64,000 nt of DNA from Luteimonas suaedae (GTDB lineage: Bacteria > Pseudomonadota > Gammaproteobacteria > Xanthomonadales > Xanthomonadaceae). The number at the start of each line of letters is the position of its first letter. Position 1 is the first letter of the stretch. Positions 25,585-34,195 of this stretch are shown piece by piece. The position numbers and the translations under genes were made by a program. Location of the stretch: positions 1-64,000 of the forward strand of contig NZ_VSSP01000009.1 in NCBI RefSeq assembly GCF_008312895.1, given 5' to 3'. The notes below the pieces were generated by a model. That model was not told where the DNA came from. It saw only the letters and a program-made list of their open reading frames with translations, and searched no databases.

Positions 25585-26396
25585 TCAGACCTTGACGGCG
25601 CCGAGCCGGTGATTGAGACCGGAACACCGCTCTGCATGGCGCGAGAGCGCCTGGGACATAACATCCGCGCTTCCCGCCGCATGTAGCACGCTCCGCGCAC
25701 GCGTCATCCCCGTGTACACCAGCTCCCGCGACAACACGCGGGTGAAGCGATCCGGCAGCACCAGCCACACCTCGTCGAACTCGCTGCCCTGTGCCTTGTG
25801 CACCGTCATCGCGAAGGCGCTGTCGTGCGCGGGCAGTGCAGCGGGATGGAAGGGGGCGCGGGTTGCGGGGGTCGTCGCCGGGGAACCAGGCCATCAGGGT
25901 GCCGCCGTTATCGCGAAGGCAGATGCCGATGTCGCCGTTGAACAGGCGGTGGCGGGAGCTGTTCTCGGTGACCAGCAGCAGGCGGCCGTGGAAATAGCGG
26001 CTGGCGGTGGACGCGGGGCCGGCGCCGCGGCGGGTGCCGGCCAGCAGGTCTTCGATGCGGGCGTTGAGGCCGCGGGCGCCTTGGGGGCCTTCGCGCACGG
26101 CGGTGAGGATGCGCAGGCGGGCGGCGCGGGTGAGGTGGATGTGGCGGGCGGGGAAGGTGGGTGCGCGGGCTGCTGGGGGAAGAGCGCCCTCACCCGCGCC
26201 TTCGGCGCGACCTCTCCCGCGAGCGGGAGAGGTGACCGCAACAGCGGTAGGAGCGGTGGCAATGCTTTGGGCGGCGGCGAGGATGCCGGCGAGCACGGCG
26301 CCCGCTTCCACCGAGGGCAGCTGGTCGGGGGTCGCCGAGCAGCACCAGGCGGGCGCGGCCGGGGCCGGCTTCGACCAGCTTGCCGTCGCACGCTGA
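25585..26396 (-). pseudogene. recD: Decayed second copy of the recD 3' half
   Basis: Minus-strand pieces match the intact recD at 32135-34195: RARLVLLGDP, then, after a one-base shift in a C run, DQLPSVEAG.VL.GIL, HLTR joined directly to AARLRILTAVREGPQGARGLNARIE, YFHGRLLLVTENS..HRLFNGDIGICLRD and WFPGDD. After another shift come [19 protein letters not shown] and [15 protein letters not shown]. About 80 residues between HLTR and AARL are deleted and the 5' half is missing. A palindromic repeat (26185-26233) interrupts it. It is not functional; it marks an old duplication or recombination at this locus. Confidence 0.8.
26185..26233. repeat. REP-like palindromic repeat in the recD pseudogene
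   Basis: ACCTCTCCCGC (26210-26220) and GCGGGAGAGGT (26223-26233) form a perfect stem, preceded by CGCGCC/GGCGCG and GCCCTCACCC. A sister copy sits in the 3' end of recB (34217-34254). Confidence 0.75.
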
Positions 26397-26463
26397 GCGC
26401 CGCGCGTTTCGGTCGCGTTGGTTGCAAAGTACCTGCTGTTTGCGAAGGAGCAGTCTGTCGTGC

Positions 26464-27696
26464 TCACCACGAAAGACGGGCGGTCACACGCGCCTCGTCC
26501 ACGTGCAGCGAAAATTCCCAGCCGTTGCGCTCACACAGTCGTTGAACGATGCCAAGACCCAGGCCATGTCCATTGGAGGAAGAGGAGCCGGCCGGCGTGA
26601 GCCGGCCAACTTCGTCACCGCCCAACAGATTGGTGACCAGCAGCTCGTGCTCCTTGATGAGCACCGTGATCGGTCCCTGTCCGCCGGGCGTTTGCTCGAA
26701 CGCATTTCGAACCAGATTGGCGACCGCGATCAGGAAGGCCTGTGGATGGCCGCGAACGACTGGTGTTGCGACACTTTCGACGTCGACTTCGACGCACTTG
26801 CCGTTCAGCAGGTGACGCTGCTGGTCTACCGCCCGGCTCACCAGTGGCGCCACCAGGAACTGTTCGCCGTACAGCCCGTCGTCGGCTTCGCGAGCGACGC
26901 ACAGGAACATTTCAATCGTGGACTTCATCTCGAGCGTCGCGCGCCGGATCCGGTCCACCGCCTTCACGTCTTCGGCCGACAGATCACTTTGCTCCAACAA
27001 CTCGAGCGCGCCTGTGATCACCGTGATCGGCGTCCGCAGCTCGTGGCTGGCAGAGCCGGTGAAGTCCCGCTCTCGCACGATGAATGCGCTGATGCGCTCA
27101 AGCGTTTTCTCGATTGCCCCCGCGAGGACGCCCACCTCGTCCTTTCCGAACCGGCTGGACTCGATGAGCTTGTAGTCCCCGGCCGACAGATGTTCCAGGT
27201 CGATCTCCGCGACCGTTTCGGCGAGCTGCACCACCGGGGAGATCGCCCTTCGTATCACCAGGACTCCCAGCCGGAAACCCAGCGCACCGAGCGCGCCCAC
27301 GACGGCGGTAATGACGAGGAGCCACCACCAGTCCTCGGAGGACGCCGCCTCGATCCCGGCGACATCGAACACCACGAATGCGCGCCCCTGCGCATTGTCG
27401 GCAGGGATCACCGCCACATGCAGCTCTTCGGCGACGAACTCGTACGTGCCCTCATCGGGATCCGTGAGCGCCCATGCCCTCAGTGGCTCCGGCAAGCTCC
27501 CGGCGTCGTCGTATCCCCGCAGGGTCGTCGTGAGATCGGGATAGCTCTCGCTGGCGCGCTGCAGCTGGTTGACCACCACGCGGTCTTCGCTGAGCCTGAT
27601 TGCGCCGAAGAACGCGAACCCCCAGGCCACGCTGAGCCCGACGACACACAGCGCGAACGCAACCTCGACACGCTTGCGCAGACTGTGCCGCGGCAT
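26464..27696 (-). CDS. Sensor histidine kinase
   Basis: A 410-residue kinase. Transmembrane helices lie at about 12-33 and 124-146 with a periplasmic sensor of about 90 residues between them. A HAMP-like linker follows, then the dimerisation box FTGSASHELRTP (His218), an N box (ANLVRNAFEQTP) and a G box (GHGLGLGIVQRL). It starts at the ATG overlapping the stop of the response regulator (TAATG). The order receptor-regulator-kinase on one strand suggests the pair controls the TonB receptor gene just upstream in the operon. The signal is unknown; the sensor has no recognised fold. Confidence 0.88.
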   Translation of the reverse strand: MPRHSLRKRVEVAFALCVVGLSVAWGFAFFGAIRLSEDRVVVNQLQRASESYPDLTTTLRGYDDAGSLPEPLRAWALTDPDEGTYEFVAEELHVAVIPADNAQGRAFVVFDVAGIEAASSEDWWWLLVITAVVGALGALGFRLGVLVIRRAISPVVQLAETVAEIDLEHLSAGDYKLIESSRFGKDEVGVLAGAIEKTLERISAFIVRERDFTGSASHELRTPITVITGALELLEQSDLSAEDVKAVDRIRRATLEMKSTIEMFLCVAREADDGLYGEQFLVAPLVSRAVDQQRHLLNGKCVEVDVESVATPVVRGHPQAFLIAVANLVRNAFEQTPGGQGPITVLIKEHELLVTNLLGGDEVGRLTPAGSSSSNGHGLGLGIVQRLCERNGWEFSLHVDEARVTARLSW

Positions 27697-28400
27697 TACT
27701 GGCCGTCCTCCGCAATCCGGTATCCGATGCGGTGCACCGTGTGAATCAACGGTCGGTCGAACGGCCGGTCGATGGCCTGCCGCAACTTGTACATGTGCGA
27801 ACGAAGCGCATCGCCATCCGGCCGCTCGTCGGCCCACAGCAGCGTTTCGAGCGCATCGCGATTCACGACCGACGGGGACTCTTCCATCAACCGTCGCAGC
27901 AGCTTCATTCCGGCGGGATTGATCTCGACGCGCCGCCCCGCCCGGTGCACCTGCAGCGTGGACCTGTTCAACGTCAGGTCGCCGACTGTCAACAGGTTGT
28001 CGCCATTGCGGTGACTGCGCTTGTAAAGGGCCCGCAGACGCGCATGCAGCTCCTGCAGTGCGAATGGCTTGACCAGGTAGTCATCGGCGCCGGCGTCGAA
28101 CCCCTTGAGTCTGTCGTCGAGCGTGTCCCTCGCCGTCAGCATGAGGACTGGCGTTTCGATCTGGGCATCGGCGCGCAGCTTCTGGCAAAAAGTCAGGCCG
28201 TCCATCCTCGGGATCATCAGGTCCAGCACGATGACGTCGAACGGATTGTTCAACGCCAGGTTCATTGCGGTGACGCCGTCGTGGGCGAAATCCAGGACAT
28301 AGCCGAGCTTTTCGAGGTACGCGGCGATGTTCGCGCAGATGTCGCGGTTGTCCTCGACGATCAACGCCCTGATCGGCGCAGCATCAAGCGCGCGTGCCAT
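27696..28400 (-). CDS. OmpR/PhoB-type response regulator
   Basis: A 234-residue protein. The receiver domain (about 10-125) has the acidic pocket VEDN, phospho-acceptor Asp60 (VIVLDLMIPRMDG) and Lys111 (YLVKPF). The winged-helix output (about 138-230) ends RPLIHTVHRIGYRIAEDGQ. It begins 15 bases after the TonB receptor stop codon and overlaps the kinase gene, so the three genes form one operon. Partner kinase: the gene directly downstream. Confidence 0.9.
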   Translation of the reverse strand: MARALDAAPIRALIVEDNRDICANIAAYLEKLGYVLDFAHDGVTAMNLALNNPFDVIVLDLMIPRMDGLTFCQKLRADAQIETPVLMLTARDTLDDRLKGFDAGADDYLVKPFALQELHARLRALYKRSHRNGDNLLTVGDLTLNRSTLQVHRAGRRVEINPAGMKLLRRLMEESPSVVNRDALETLLWADERPDGDALRSHMYKLRQAIDRPFDRPLIHTVHRIGYRIAEDGQ

Positions 28401-28415
28401 CTGCTGCCCCTCCCG

Positions 28416-30800
28416 CTACCAGGCATAGTCTAGCCGAAGACCGATCAGCGGCTCGGCTTCGCTGTCGTCCTTCACGTTGACACCCCTGCGGTAGTCGAAC
28501 TCGGTGTCGTCGGTCGACGCCGCCGACGTGAGGTTGATGACATCGAGGAAGGCCGTGACGTCGATGGGGCCGAATGCGCGCCGGTAGTCGACACGGGCGT
28601 TCAGCACGCCGTAGCCGGATCTGCGACCGACGCCGCGCTCGGTCGTCTCCCTCGAGTAGCGCAGGGGTTGTCCGGGGCCCAGCACGTCTTCGTGGATGAT
28701 GTAGGCGTCTTCCGGCCTGCCGGACAGGTATTTGTAACGCGCGGCCACCTTCCAGCGGTCGGTGATTTCCCAGGTCATCCCGAGGGTCGCCACGTGCTCC
28801 CGGCTGAACTCGTCGGCGACGGCGCCACGGCCGTCCTTCCGGTCCACTTCCGCATCGTTGTAGGAGTAGGTCGCGGTCGCGTAGAGGCCTTCGCGAATCG
28901 TGCCCTTGACCACGACATCGAAGCCGTAGGACGTGCCATCGCCAATGTTGGCGAACGTCCCGCTCGCCCGGTCCAGATCGACCACGAGATTGGAGTGGTC
29001 CTGGTAATAGGCTTCCGTCAACACCGACCAGCGGTCGTTCGGGAAGTACTCGAGGCCGAAACTCCCGTGGGTGATCTCCTCGTTCTCGAGCGTGTTCGCC
29101 GCGTTGGCCGCGAGGTCCAGGAACCGCGGCGACTGGTGGAAGAGGCCTGCAGTCGCGAAGTATCTGAAGTTCCGGCTCGGTTGCCAGGTCGCCCTGAGCC
29201 TGGGCGACACGAGGCTTTCGTCCGTCAGGTCGTCCCGCTCCAGCCGGACGCCCGTGCGCAGTTCCCACGCGCCGCGCTTGAAAGCCTGGTCCACGTAACC
29301 CGCGTAGTTCGTCGCCTTCCGGCTCAGCGAGGAGTTGATGTTCTCCGGCGTCAGCACGATGAAGCGCTGCTCAGGGTCCGGTCGGAAGTCGTCGCGGTCG
29401 TAGACGTACCGGATCCAGTCGCCATCCAGCACGGTGCTGTAGTCCAGGTCGATCTGCGTCACCTGGACGCCTGCGTTGAACGCACCCCATCGATTCACCG
29501 TCGCGAAGTCGCTTCGCCAGCCGATCTCGGTCTCGTCTTCGGTCACGGTGAGGATGTCTTCCCGCACCGGAAAACTGTCAGCGGGCGATCCGTCGGGCAC
29601 GAGATCGGGAAACGCTTCGCCCTCCGAGCTGATCTTGTTGCTGGCCCGGCGGTAGACCTTGTTGGTCCAGACAGCGTCCTCCCCGATCAACGATCGCAGG
29701 GTAAACCCGTACAGGTCGCTGTCTTGCTCGAAATCGAGAAGCGCCGCATCTTCGAAATTGGGCGACTCGAAGACGTGAGTCACGTCGCGCGTGTACGTCT
29801 CGCGCGTATCGATGAGCAGCACCTCGAGCGTATTGGACTGGTTGATCGGCACGGCCGACTTGACGATGATGTCCCTCAGCACGGGGTCACCGATGTCCAG
29901 TTCTTCGATCGTTTCGAAGAAGGCACCGAAATCCAGTCGACGGGCGGACACGAGCACGGTGGAATCTTCAGTGATGCCGAGCGGCCCGTCGTAGCCGACC
30001 TCAGCGCCTGCAAGGTCGAGGCGCAGACTGGCCGACGGGCTTGGATTGCCATCGGCGACTTCGAGCTTGAGCAGCGATGCCGCCCGGCCGCCATACGCAG
30101 GGCCCCAGCCGCCCGGCGAGAACTCGGCGCCACTGATGACGTTCGGTGCGAAGATCGAGAAACGCCCGCCGCCGCCGATGTCTTCGTCCTCACCCAGTGT
30201 CGCGTCGAAGTGCACCGCCTTGTCGAAGGGGAACTCGTCGACGAAGATCAGGTTATCCCGGGGGCCACGGCCGCGTACGCTGAAGCTTGCGAACTCGCTG
30301 GCGGACGCCAGGCCAGGCAGGCCGTCCAGCGAGAGGAGCGGATCTGCGCCACCGCCGACAGCACTTCGCAATGCTTCCCGATCGAGATAGGTGCTGGAAG
30401 GCGATGCCAATGCATCGATGGGCCGCGCCTGGACCACCACTTCCTCCAGCAGCGGAATGCCCAGTTCGAATTCGACCCGGGAGTTCTTCCGCGTGATCAC
30501 GCGTACGCTCGGCTCGTAGATTGGGGCGAACCCGGCCTTGGTGATGTTGACCGTGTAGAGGCCGGGGTCGAGCTGTTCGACGAGGAGGCGGCCTTGTGCG
30601 TCGGTTTCCAGCGATCGCGCGGTGTCGGTTTCCCGTTCCGTGATCGTGACCCTCGCGTTTGGAAGTGGCCGGTCGGTCGTCTGATCCTTGACGATGATGG
30701 TCAGGGCACCGGGTGCCTCCGCTGCGTGTGTGACCAGTGGAACGCCGATCAAGTGCGCCGAAAGCGCCAACCACAATGCCCGTCGGGCATGCCTACTCAT
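28416..30800 (-). CDS. TonB-dependent receptor with carboxypeptidase-like N-domain
   Basis: A 794-residue outer-membrane receptor. It has a signal peptide (about 1-27, ending THAAE), a carboxypeptidase-regulatory-like beta-sandwich (about 32-110, LTIIVKDQTTDRPLPNARVTI), a plug domain (LLEEVVVQARPID, FSVRGRGPRDNLIFVDEFPFD) and a beta-barrel ending LIGLRLDYAW. It is the first gene of the operon with the two-component pair. The substrate is not evident from sequence. The block it belongs to is flanked by recD fragments on both sides, so it was probably inserted or shuffled next to recBCD. Confidence 0.88.
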   Translation of the reverse strand: MSRHARRALWLALSAHLIGVPLVTHAAEAPGALTIIVKDQTTDRPLPNARVTITERETDTARSLETDAQGRLLVEQLDPGLYTVNITKAGFAPIYEPSVRVITRKNSRVEFELGIPLLEEVVVQARPIDALASPSSTYLDREALRSAVGGGADPLLSLDGLPGLASASEFASFSVRGRGPRDNLIFVDEFPFDKAVHFDATLGEDEDIGGGGRFSIFAPNVISGAEFSPGGWGPAYGGRAASLLKLEVADGNPSPSASLRLDLAGAEVGYDGPLGITEDSTVLVSARRLDFGAFFETIEELDIGDPVLRDIIVKSAVPINQSNTLEVLLIDTRETYTRDVTHVFESPNFEDAALLDFEQDSDLYGFTLRSLIGEDAVWTNKVYRRASNKISSEGEAFPDLVPDGSPADSFPVREDILTVTEDETEIGWRSDFATVNRWGAFNAGVQVTQIDLDYSTVLDGDWIRYVYDRDDFRPDPEQRFIVLTPENINSSLSRKATNYAGYVDQAFKRGAWELRTGVRLERDDLTDESLVSPRLRATWQPSRNFRYFATAGLFHQSPRFLDLAANAANTLENEEITHGSFGLEYFPNDRWSVLTEAYYQDHSNLVVDLDRASGTFANIGDGTSYGFDVVVKGTIREGLYATATYSYNDAEVDRKDGRGAVADEFSREHVATLGMTWEITDRWKVAARYKYLSGRPEDAYIIHEDVLGPGQPLRYSRETTERGVGRRSGYGVLNARVDYRRAFGPIDVTAFLDVINLTSAASTDDTEFDYRRGVNVKDDSEAEPLIGLRLDYAW

Positions 30801-31077
30801 ATCGCTCTGCCTCCAGGAATGGGCCGTCTCGCTTCATGAAGCGATGCGAGATTAACGAGGCAAATGTCGCCAAAAGGTCGCCGGCCCGGTGCGGCAGCGA
30901 CTGCCGATGCCGGTGTGCGTGCGCTCGATACGCATCCGTGTGCGCTCCAGCTGCCGCCCGGCGACCGGAACAGCGTCGGCAAGGCCGACCGGGGTTCGGT
31001 CCTCACGTCGAACTCGCAGGTTCGTTCCGAGCTGCGTTCGGCTACTACTCGACGGACTGCTTCGGGTCGAGTGCGGC

Positions 31078-31160
31078 CACTCGGCCGGCGAGCAGGCCTT
31101 CGATGCGGCCGTTGAGGCTGCGGGCGCCTTGGGGGGGCCTTCGCGCACTGCGGTGAGGAA
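31078..31160 (-). pseudogene. recD: Short recD fragment
   Basis: Minus-strand LTAVREGP, then after a shift in a seven-base run QGARSLNGRIEGLLAG. This matches the same piece of recD (LTAVREGPQGARGLNARIEGLL) found in the intact gene and in the pseudogene at 25.6-26.4 kb. The rest of 30801-31259 contains no gene that I can support. Confidence 0.6.
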
Positions 31161-31259
31161 CGGCAGCGGGTTTTCGGCGGGGTGGCGTCGACACCGGGCG
31201 CTTGGCTGCGCTGATGGGTGGGTTCTGGCGACCCTGGCTCGCCCTGCGCTTACTGCGTG

Positions 31260-32100
31260 TCAATCGTCCAGTGCTTTTGGCTTCTTGAGCGCCTTCTTGT
31301 CTTCGGCTGCCAAGCGGCGCTCGACTTTCCTGACGTCTTCTTCCGGCGACAGGTTCTCCGGAACGATGCCGCGGCCAAGCAGGGTGTTGCGCACCGCCCG
31401 GTTGTTGGACACGTGTTCCTGCGAAATCGCGGATTCGCTGCGCATGCGTTGCTCGCGTGCGTTGTGAATGGTGATTTCAGTGGCGAAGTCCTTGGCCTTC
31501 AGGATCAGGGTGGGCGCGAAATCGGCCAGGGGACGGCTGGCGGGGACTTGCCAGCGCTGCTTCATGTCCTGGGTGTTGCGGCCGAACAGCGCGTGGTCGC
31601 CCTTGCTGCGGATCGTGGCGAAGTCCTGATTTGCCGCCCGTTTGCTGGTAGATCACGCCGGACAGTTCCCTTCTCGGTTTCGCTCAGCTTGCGACGCGCC
31701 TGCAAGCGCTCGGCTTCCAGCAGGCGTTGTTCGATCAGTTCGGCGCGGCGGGTCTGCAACGCGAAGTAGGTCTGCGCGAACGCGATTTCCGGCTTGCGCG
31801 GGTCGCCGTTCTGGGCAACCAGGTAGCAGGCGTAGCGTGTGAGCATGATGTCGTCGACCTCGCGCTGGCTGCCGGAGCCCAGGTCGACCATTTTCCCGAC
31901 GTCGGCAAAATGGTCTGGAACCACATGGCCGGAGACTTCGCAAGCGGTCTTGGCCTTTGAAACCACGTTGAGGAAGTTGTCCCATTTGCTGTAGCCGAGC
32001 AGGTACTGCAAATCCCGGGCTAGCCAGAATTCGATCCCACCTTCGGTGTGGTTGGCGTGGGCCTCGAAGTTCTGCGTCAGGCTGTGGACCAGATCTTCAT
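31260..32100 (-). pseudogene. dinD: dinD pseudogene (DNA-damage-inducible protein D)
   Basis: Read across frames, this matches Din[88 protein letters not shown], later [26 protein letters not shown] and [27 protein letters not shown] to the end. The frame is broken just after the ATG at 32100 (one base short of MKDL), again near 31668, and again near 31640. The strong AGGAG before the ATG shows the start is original. DinD is SOS-linked and in E. coli inhibits RecA filaments. Here it is decaying beside the recombination genes. Confidence 0.8.
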
Positions 32101-32134
32101 CCTTTCTCTCCTTCCGTGCGCGTACGTGGAATCT

Positions 32135-34195
32135 TCAGCCTACCGCGTTGCCACCCAAGCGCCAGCCCAACCCCGACCACCGGCCCGCATGCCGCGCCAG
32201 CGCCTCGACGATGACTTCGGCGCTGCCAGCCAGGTGCAGGGCGTGGCGGGCGCGGGTGAGGCCGGTGTAGATCAGCTCGCGGCTGAGCACGCGGTTGAAG
32301 CGGGCGGGCAGCAGCAGCCAGACCTCGTCGAACTCCGAGCCCTGGGCCTTGTGCACGGTCATGGCGAAGGCGCTTTCGTGGGCGGGCAGCGCGGCGGGGT
32401 GGAAGGGGCGCGGGCTGGCAGTGTCGTCGCCGGGGAACCAGGCGGCCAGGGCGCCGGTGGCGTCGCGCAGGCAGATGCCGATGTCGCCGTTGAACAGGCG
32501 GTGGCGGTAGCTGTTCTCGGTGATCAGCAGCAGGCGGCCGTGGAAATGGCCGGGGCCGGCGGCGCGGCGCTGGGGGCCGGCCAGGCCGGCTTCGGCCAGC
32601 AGGCCCTCGATGCGGGCGTTGAGGCCGCGCGCGCCCTGCGGGCCCTCGCGCACCGCGGTGAGGATGCGCAGGCGGGCGGCCTGGGCCAGGGCCTCGGCGG
32701 GGCTGGGAGCTTCGGCCAGGGCGGCCCAGTGGGCGAGCAGGCGGTCGCGGTGGGCTTGCAGGGGGTCGGTGAGGTTTTCGTGGAAGTGAACGCCGGTGAG
32801 GGTGGCGCCGCGCAGCAGGGAGAGAGTGGTGTTGGTGTCGCCCTGGCGCACGGCGGTGGCGAGGGGGGCGAGGTTTAGGGATTCGGATTGGCGGTAGCCG
32901 CGGGTGAGGTGGACGCGGCGGCCGGGGAAGGGGGTGGGTTCGCCGGCGGGTTGGGCGTGATTGGGGTCGCCAGCGGGCGCGGGGGTGTGGGCGCCGGTGG
33001 GGGTGTGGGTTTCGCGGCCATGGGCCGCTCCTACGAGGATGCCGGTTAGGACGTCGCCGGCTTCTACGGAGGGGAGCTGGTCGGGGTCGCCGAGCAGGAC
33101 CAGGCGGGCGCCGGGGGGGACGGCTTCGACCAGCTTGGCCATCAGCGGCAGGTCGATCATCGAGGCTTCGTCCACCACCACCACGTCGAAGGGCAGCGGG
33201 TTGTCGGCGTGGTGGCGGAAGCTGGGCGAGTCGGGGATGGTGCCGAGCAGGCGGTGCAGGGTGGTGCCGGTGGTGGGGAGTTGCTGGCAGAGGGTCGGGT
33301 CGATGCCGGCTTCGGCCAGCGCCTGCACCGCGGCGCGCACGCTTTCGGCCATGCGCTCGGCGGCGCGGCCGGTGGGCGCGGCCAGGGCGATGCGCGGGGC
33401 GGGGCGGCCGGCGTGTTGCGCCTGCGCGGCCAGCAGCACCAGCAGGCGGGTGATGGTGGTGGTCTTGCCGGTACCGGGGCCGCCGGTGATCAGCAGCAGG
33501 GTGTGGTGGAGGGCGAGGGCTGCAGCCTGGGCCTGGTGGTCGCCATCGGGTGGTGCGGGGGCGCCCTGCTCCGTCGCTTTCGCGGGTACGCCGGGTCCGG
33601 TTCGGGACGGGGGCTCTTCCGGCGAAGCGGGCGGCGGGCCCGGGTGGGCTGCGGCGTCGGGCCGGGACGCGTCGATGCCGTCCGTGTGGGCGGGCGGGGA
33701 CGCGTCGGCGGGGCCGGCCGGAGCGGCGCCGGGGAACAGCCGCGCGAACAGGGCCGCGAGCGCGGCCGGGTCGCCCGGGTCGGGCGCATGCGTGCCGATG
33801 CGGCGCAGGCCGTAGGCGAGGCGGCGCTCGTATTCGCGGTAGCGGCGCAGGTACAGCAGGCCGGGGGCGTTGGGGGCGGCTTCGAGGACCAGGGGGGCGT
33901 CGGGGGCGGATTCCTCTTCGGCAGTGGCGGGGCGGGCGACCCAGCGGGAGGCGGCGAGTTCGGCGCGCCATGCTTCCGGTTCCGGCCAGTCGATGTCGGC
34001 TTCGACCAGGCGCCGGGGCTGGGCCGGGTCGAAGCCGGCGTGGCCGGAGGCGACCGCCAGCGAGGCGAGCGCGGCGGCGGCGAGCACGCTGTCGGGGGTG
34101 GCCGGGTCCAGGCGGCGCAGGCTCTGGGCGAAGGCGTGGTCGAGGGTGCGCAGGGCGCCGGCCTGGGCGAGGGCCTGGAGCAGCTGGGTGGTCAT
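32135..34195 (-). CDS. recD: RecBCD exonuclease alpha subunit RecD
   Basis: A 686-residue 5'-3' helicase subunit of RecBCD. It has an N-terminal interaction domain (1-150), a proline/alanine-rich linker (about 158-218), Walker A ITGGPGTGKTT (236-246), VVVDEASMIDLPLM, LLGDPDQLPSVEAG, and C-terminal [20 protein letters not shown] with RELIYTGLTRAR. The start ATG overlaps the recB stop (ATGA). Between DQLPSVEAG and HLTRGYRQ there is an insertion of about 35 low-complexity residues, part of which is an in-frame palindromic repeat (33012-33034). The linker and insertion make it longer than the E. coli subunit. Confidence 0.93.
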   Translation of the reverse strand: MTTQLLQALAQAGALRTLDHAFAQSLRRLDPATPDSVLAAAALASLAVASGHAGFDPAQPRRLVEADIDWPEPEAWRAELAASRWVARPATAEEESAPDAPLVLEAAPNAPGLLYLRRYREYERRLAYGLRRIGTHAPDPGDPAALAALFARLFPGAAPAGPADASPPAHTDGIDASRPDAAAHPGPPPASPEEPPSRTGPGVPAKATEQGAPAPPDGDHQAQAAALALHHTLLLITGGPGTGKTTTITRLLVLLAAQAQHAGRPAPRIALAAPTGRAAERMAESVRAAVQALAEAGIDPTLCQQLPTTGTTLHRLLGTIPDSPSFRHHADNPLPFDVVVVDEASMIDLPLMAKLVEAVPPGARLVLLGDPDQLPSVEAGDVLTGILVGAAHGRETHTPTGAHTPAPAGDPNHAQPAGEPTPFPGRRVHLTRGYRQSESLNLAPLATAVRQGDTNTTLSLLRGATLTGVHFHENLTDPLQAHRDRLLAHWAALAEAPSPAEALAQAARLRILTAVREGPQGARGLNARIEGLLAEAGLAGPQRRAAGPGHFHGRLLLITENSYRHRLFNGDIGICLRDATGALAAWFPGDDTASPRPFHPAALPAHESAFAMTVHKAQGSEFDEVWLLLPARFNRVLSRELIYTGLTRARHALHLAGSAEVIVEALARHAGRWSGLGWRLGGNAVG
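33012..33034. repeat. Palindromic repeat absorbed in frame into recD
   Basis: The minus strand reads GTAGGAGCGGCCCATGGCCG and a few more bases, with the arms GCGGCC/GGCCGC. It resembles the GTAGGAGCG... intergenic repeats of xanthomonads and of 47629-47768, but lies within recD and is translated as LVGAAHGRE. Confidence 0.65.

Noticed and set aside
25490-26470. A 326-codon gene overlapping the recD pseudogene
   Set aside because: Only part of its frame matches RecD. The rest is out of frame with further RecD pieces, so it is a remnant, not a gene.
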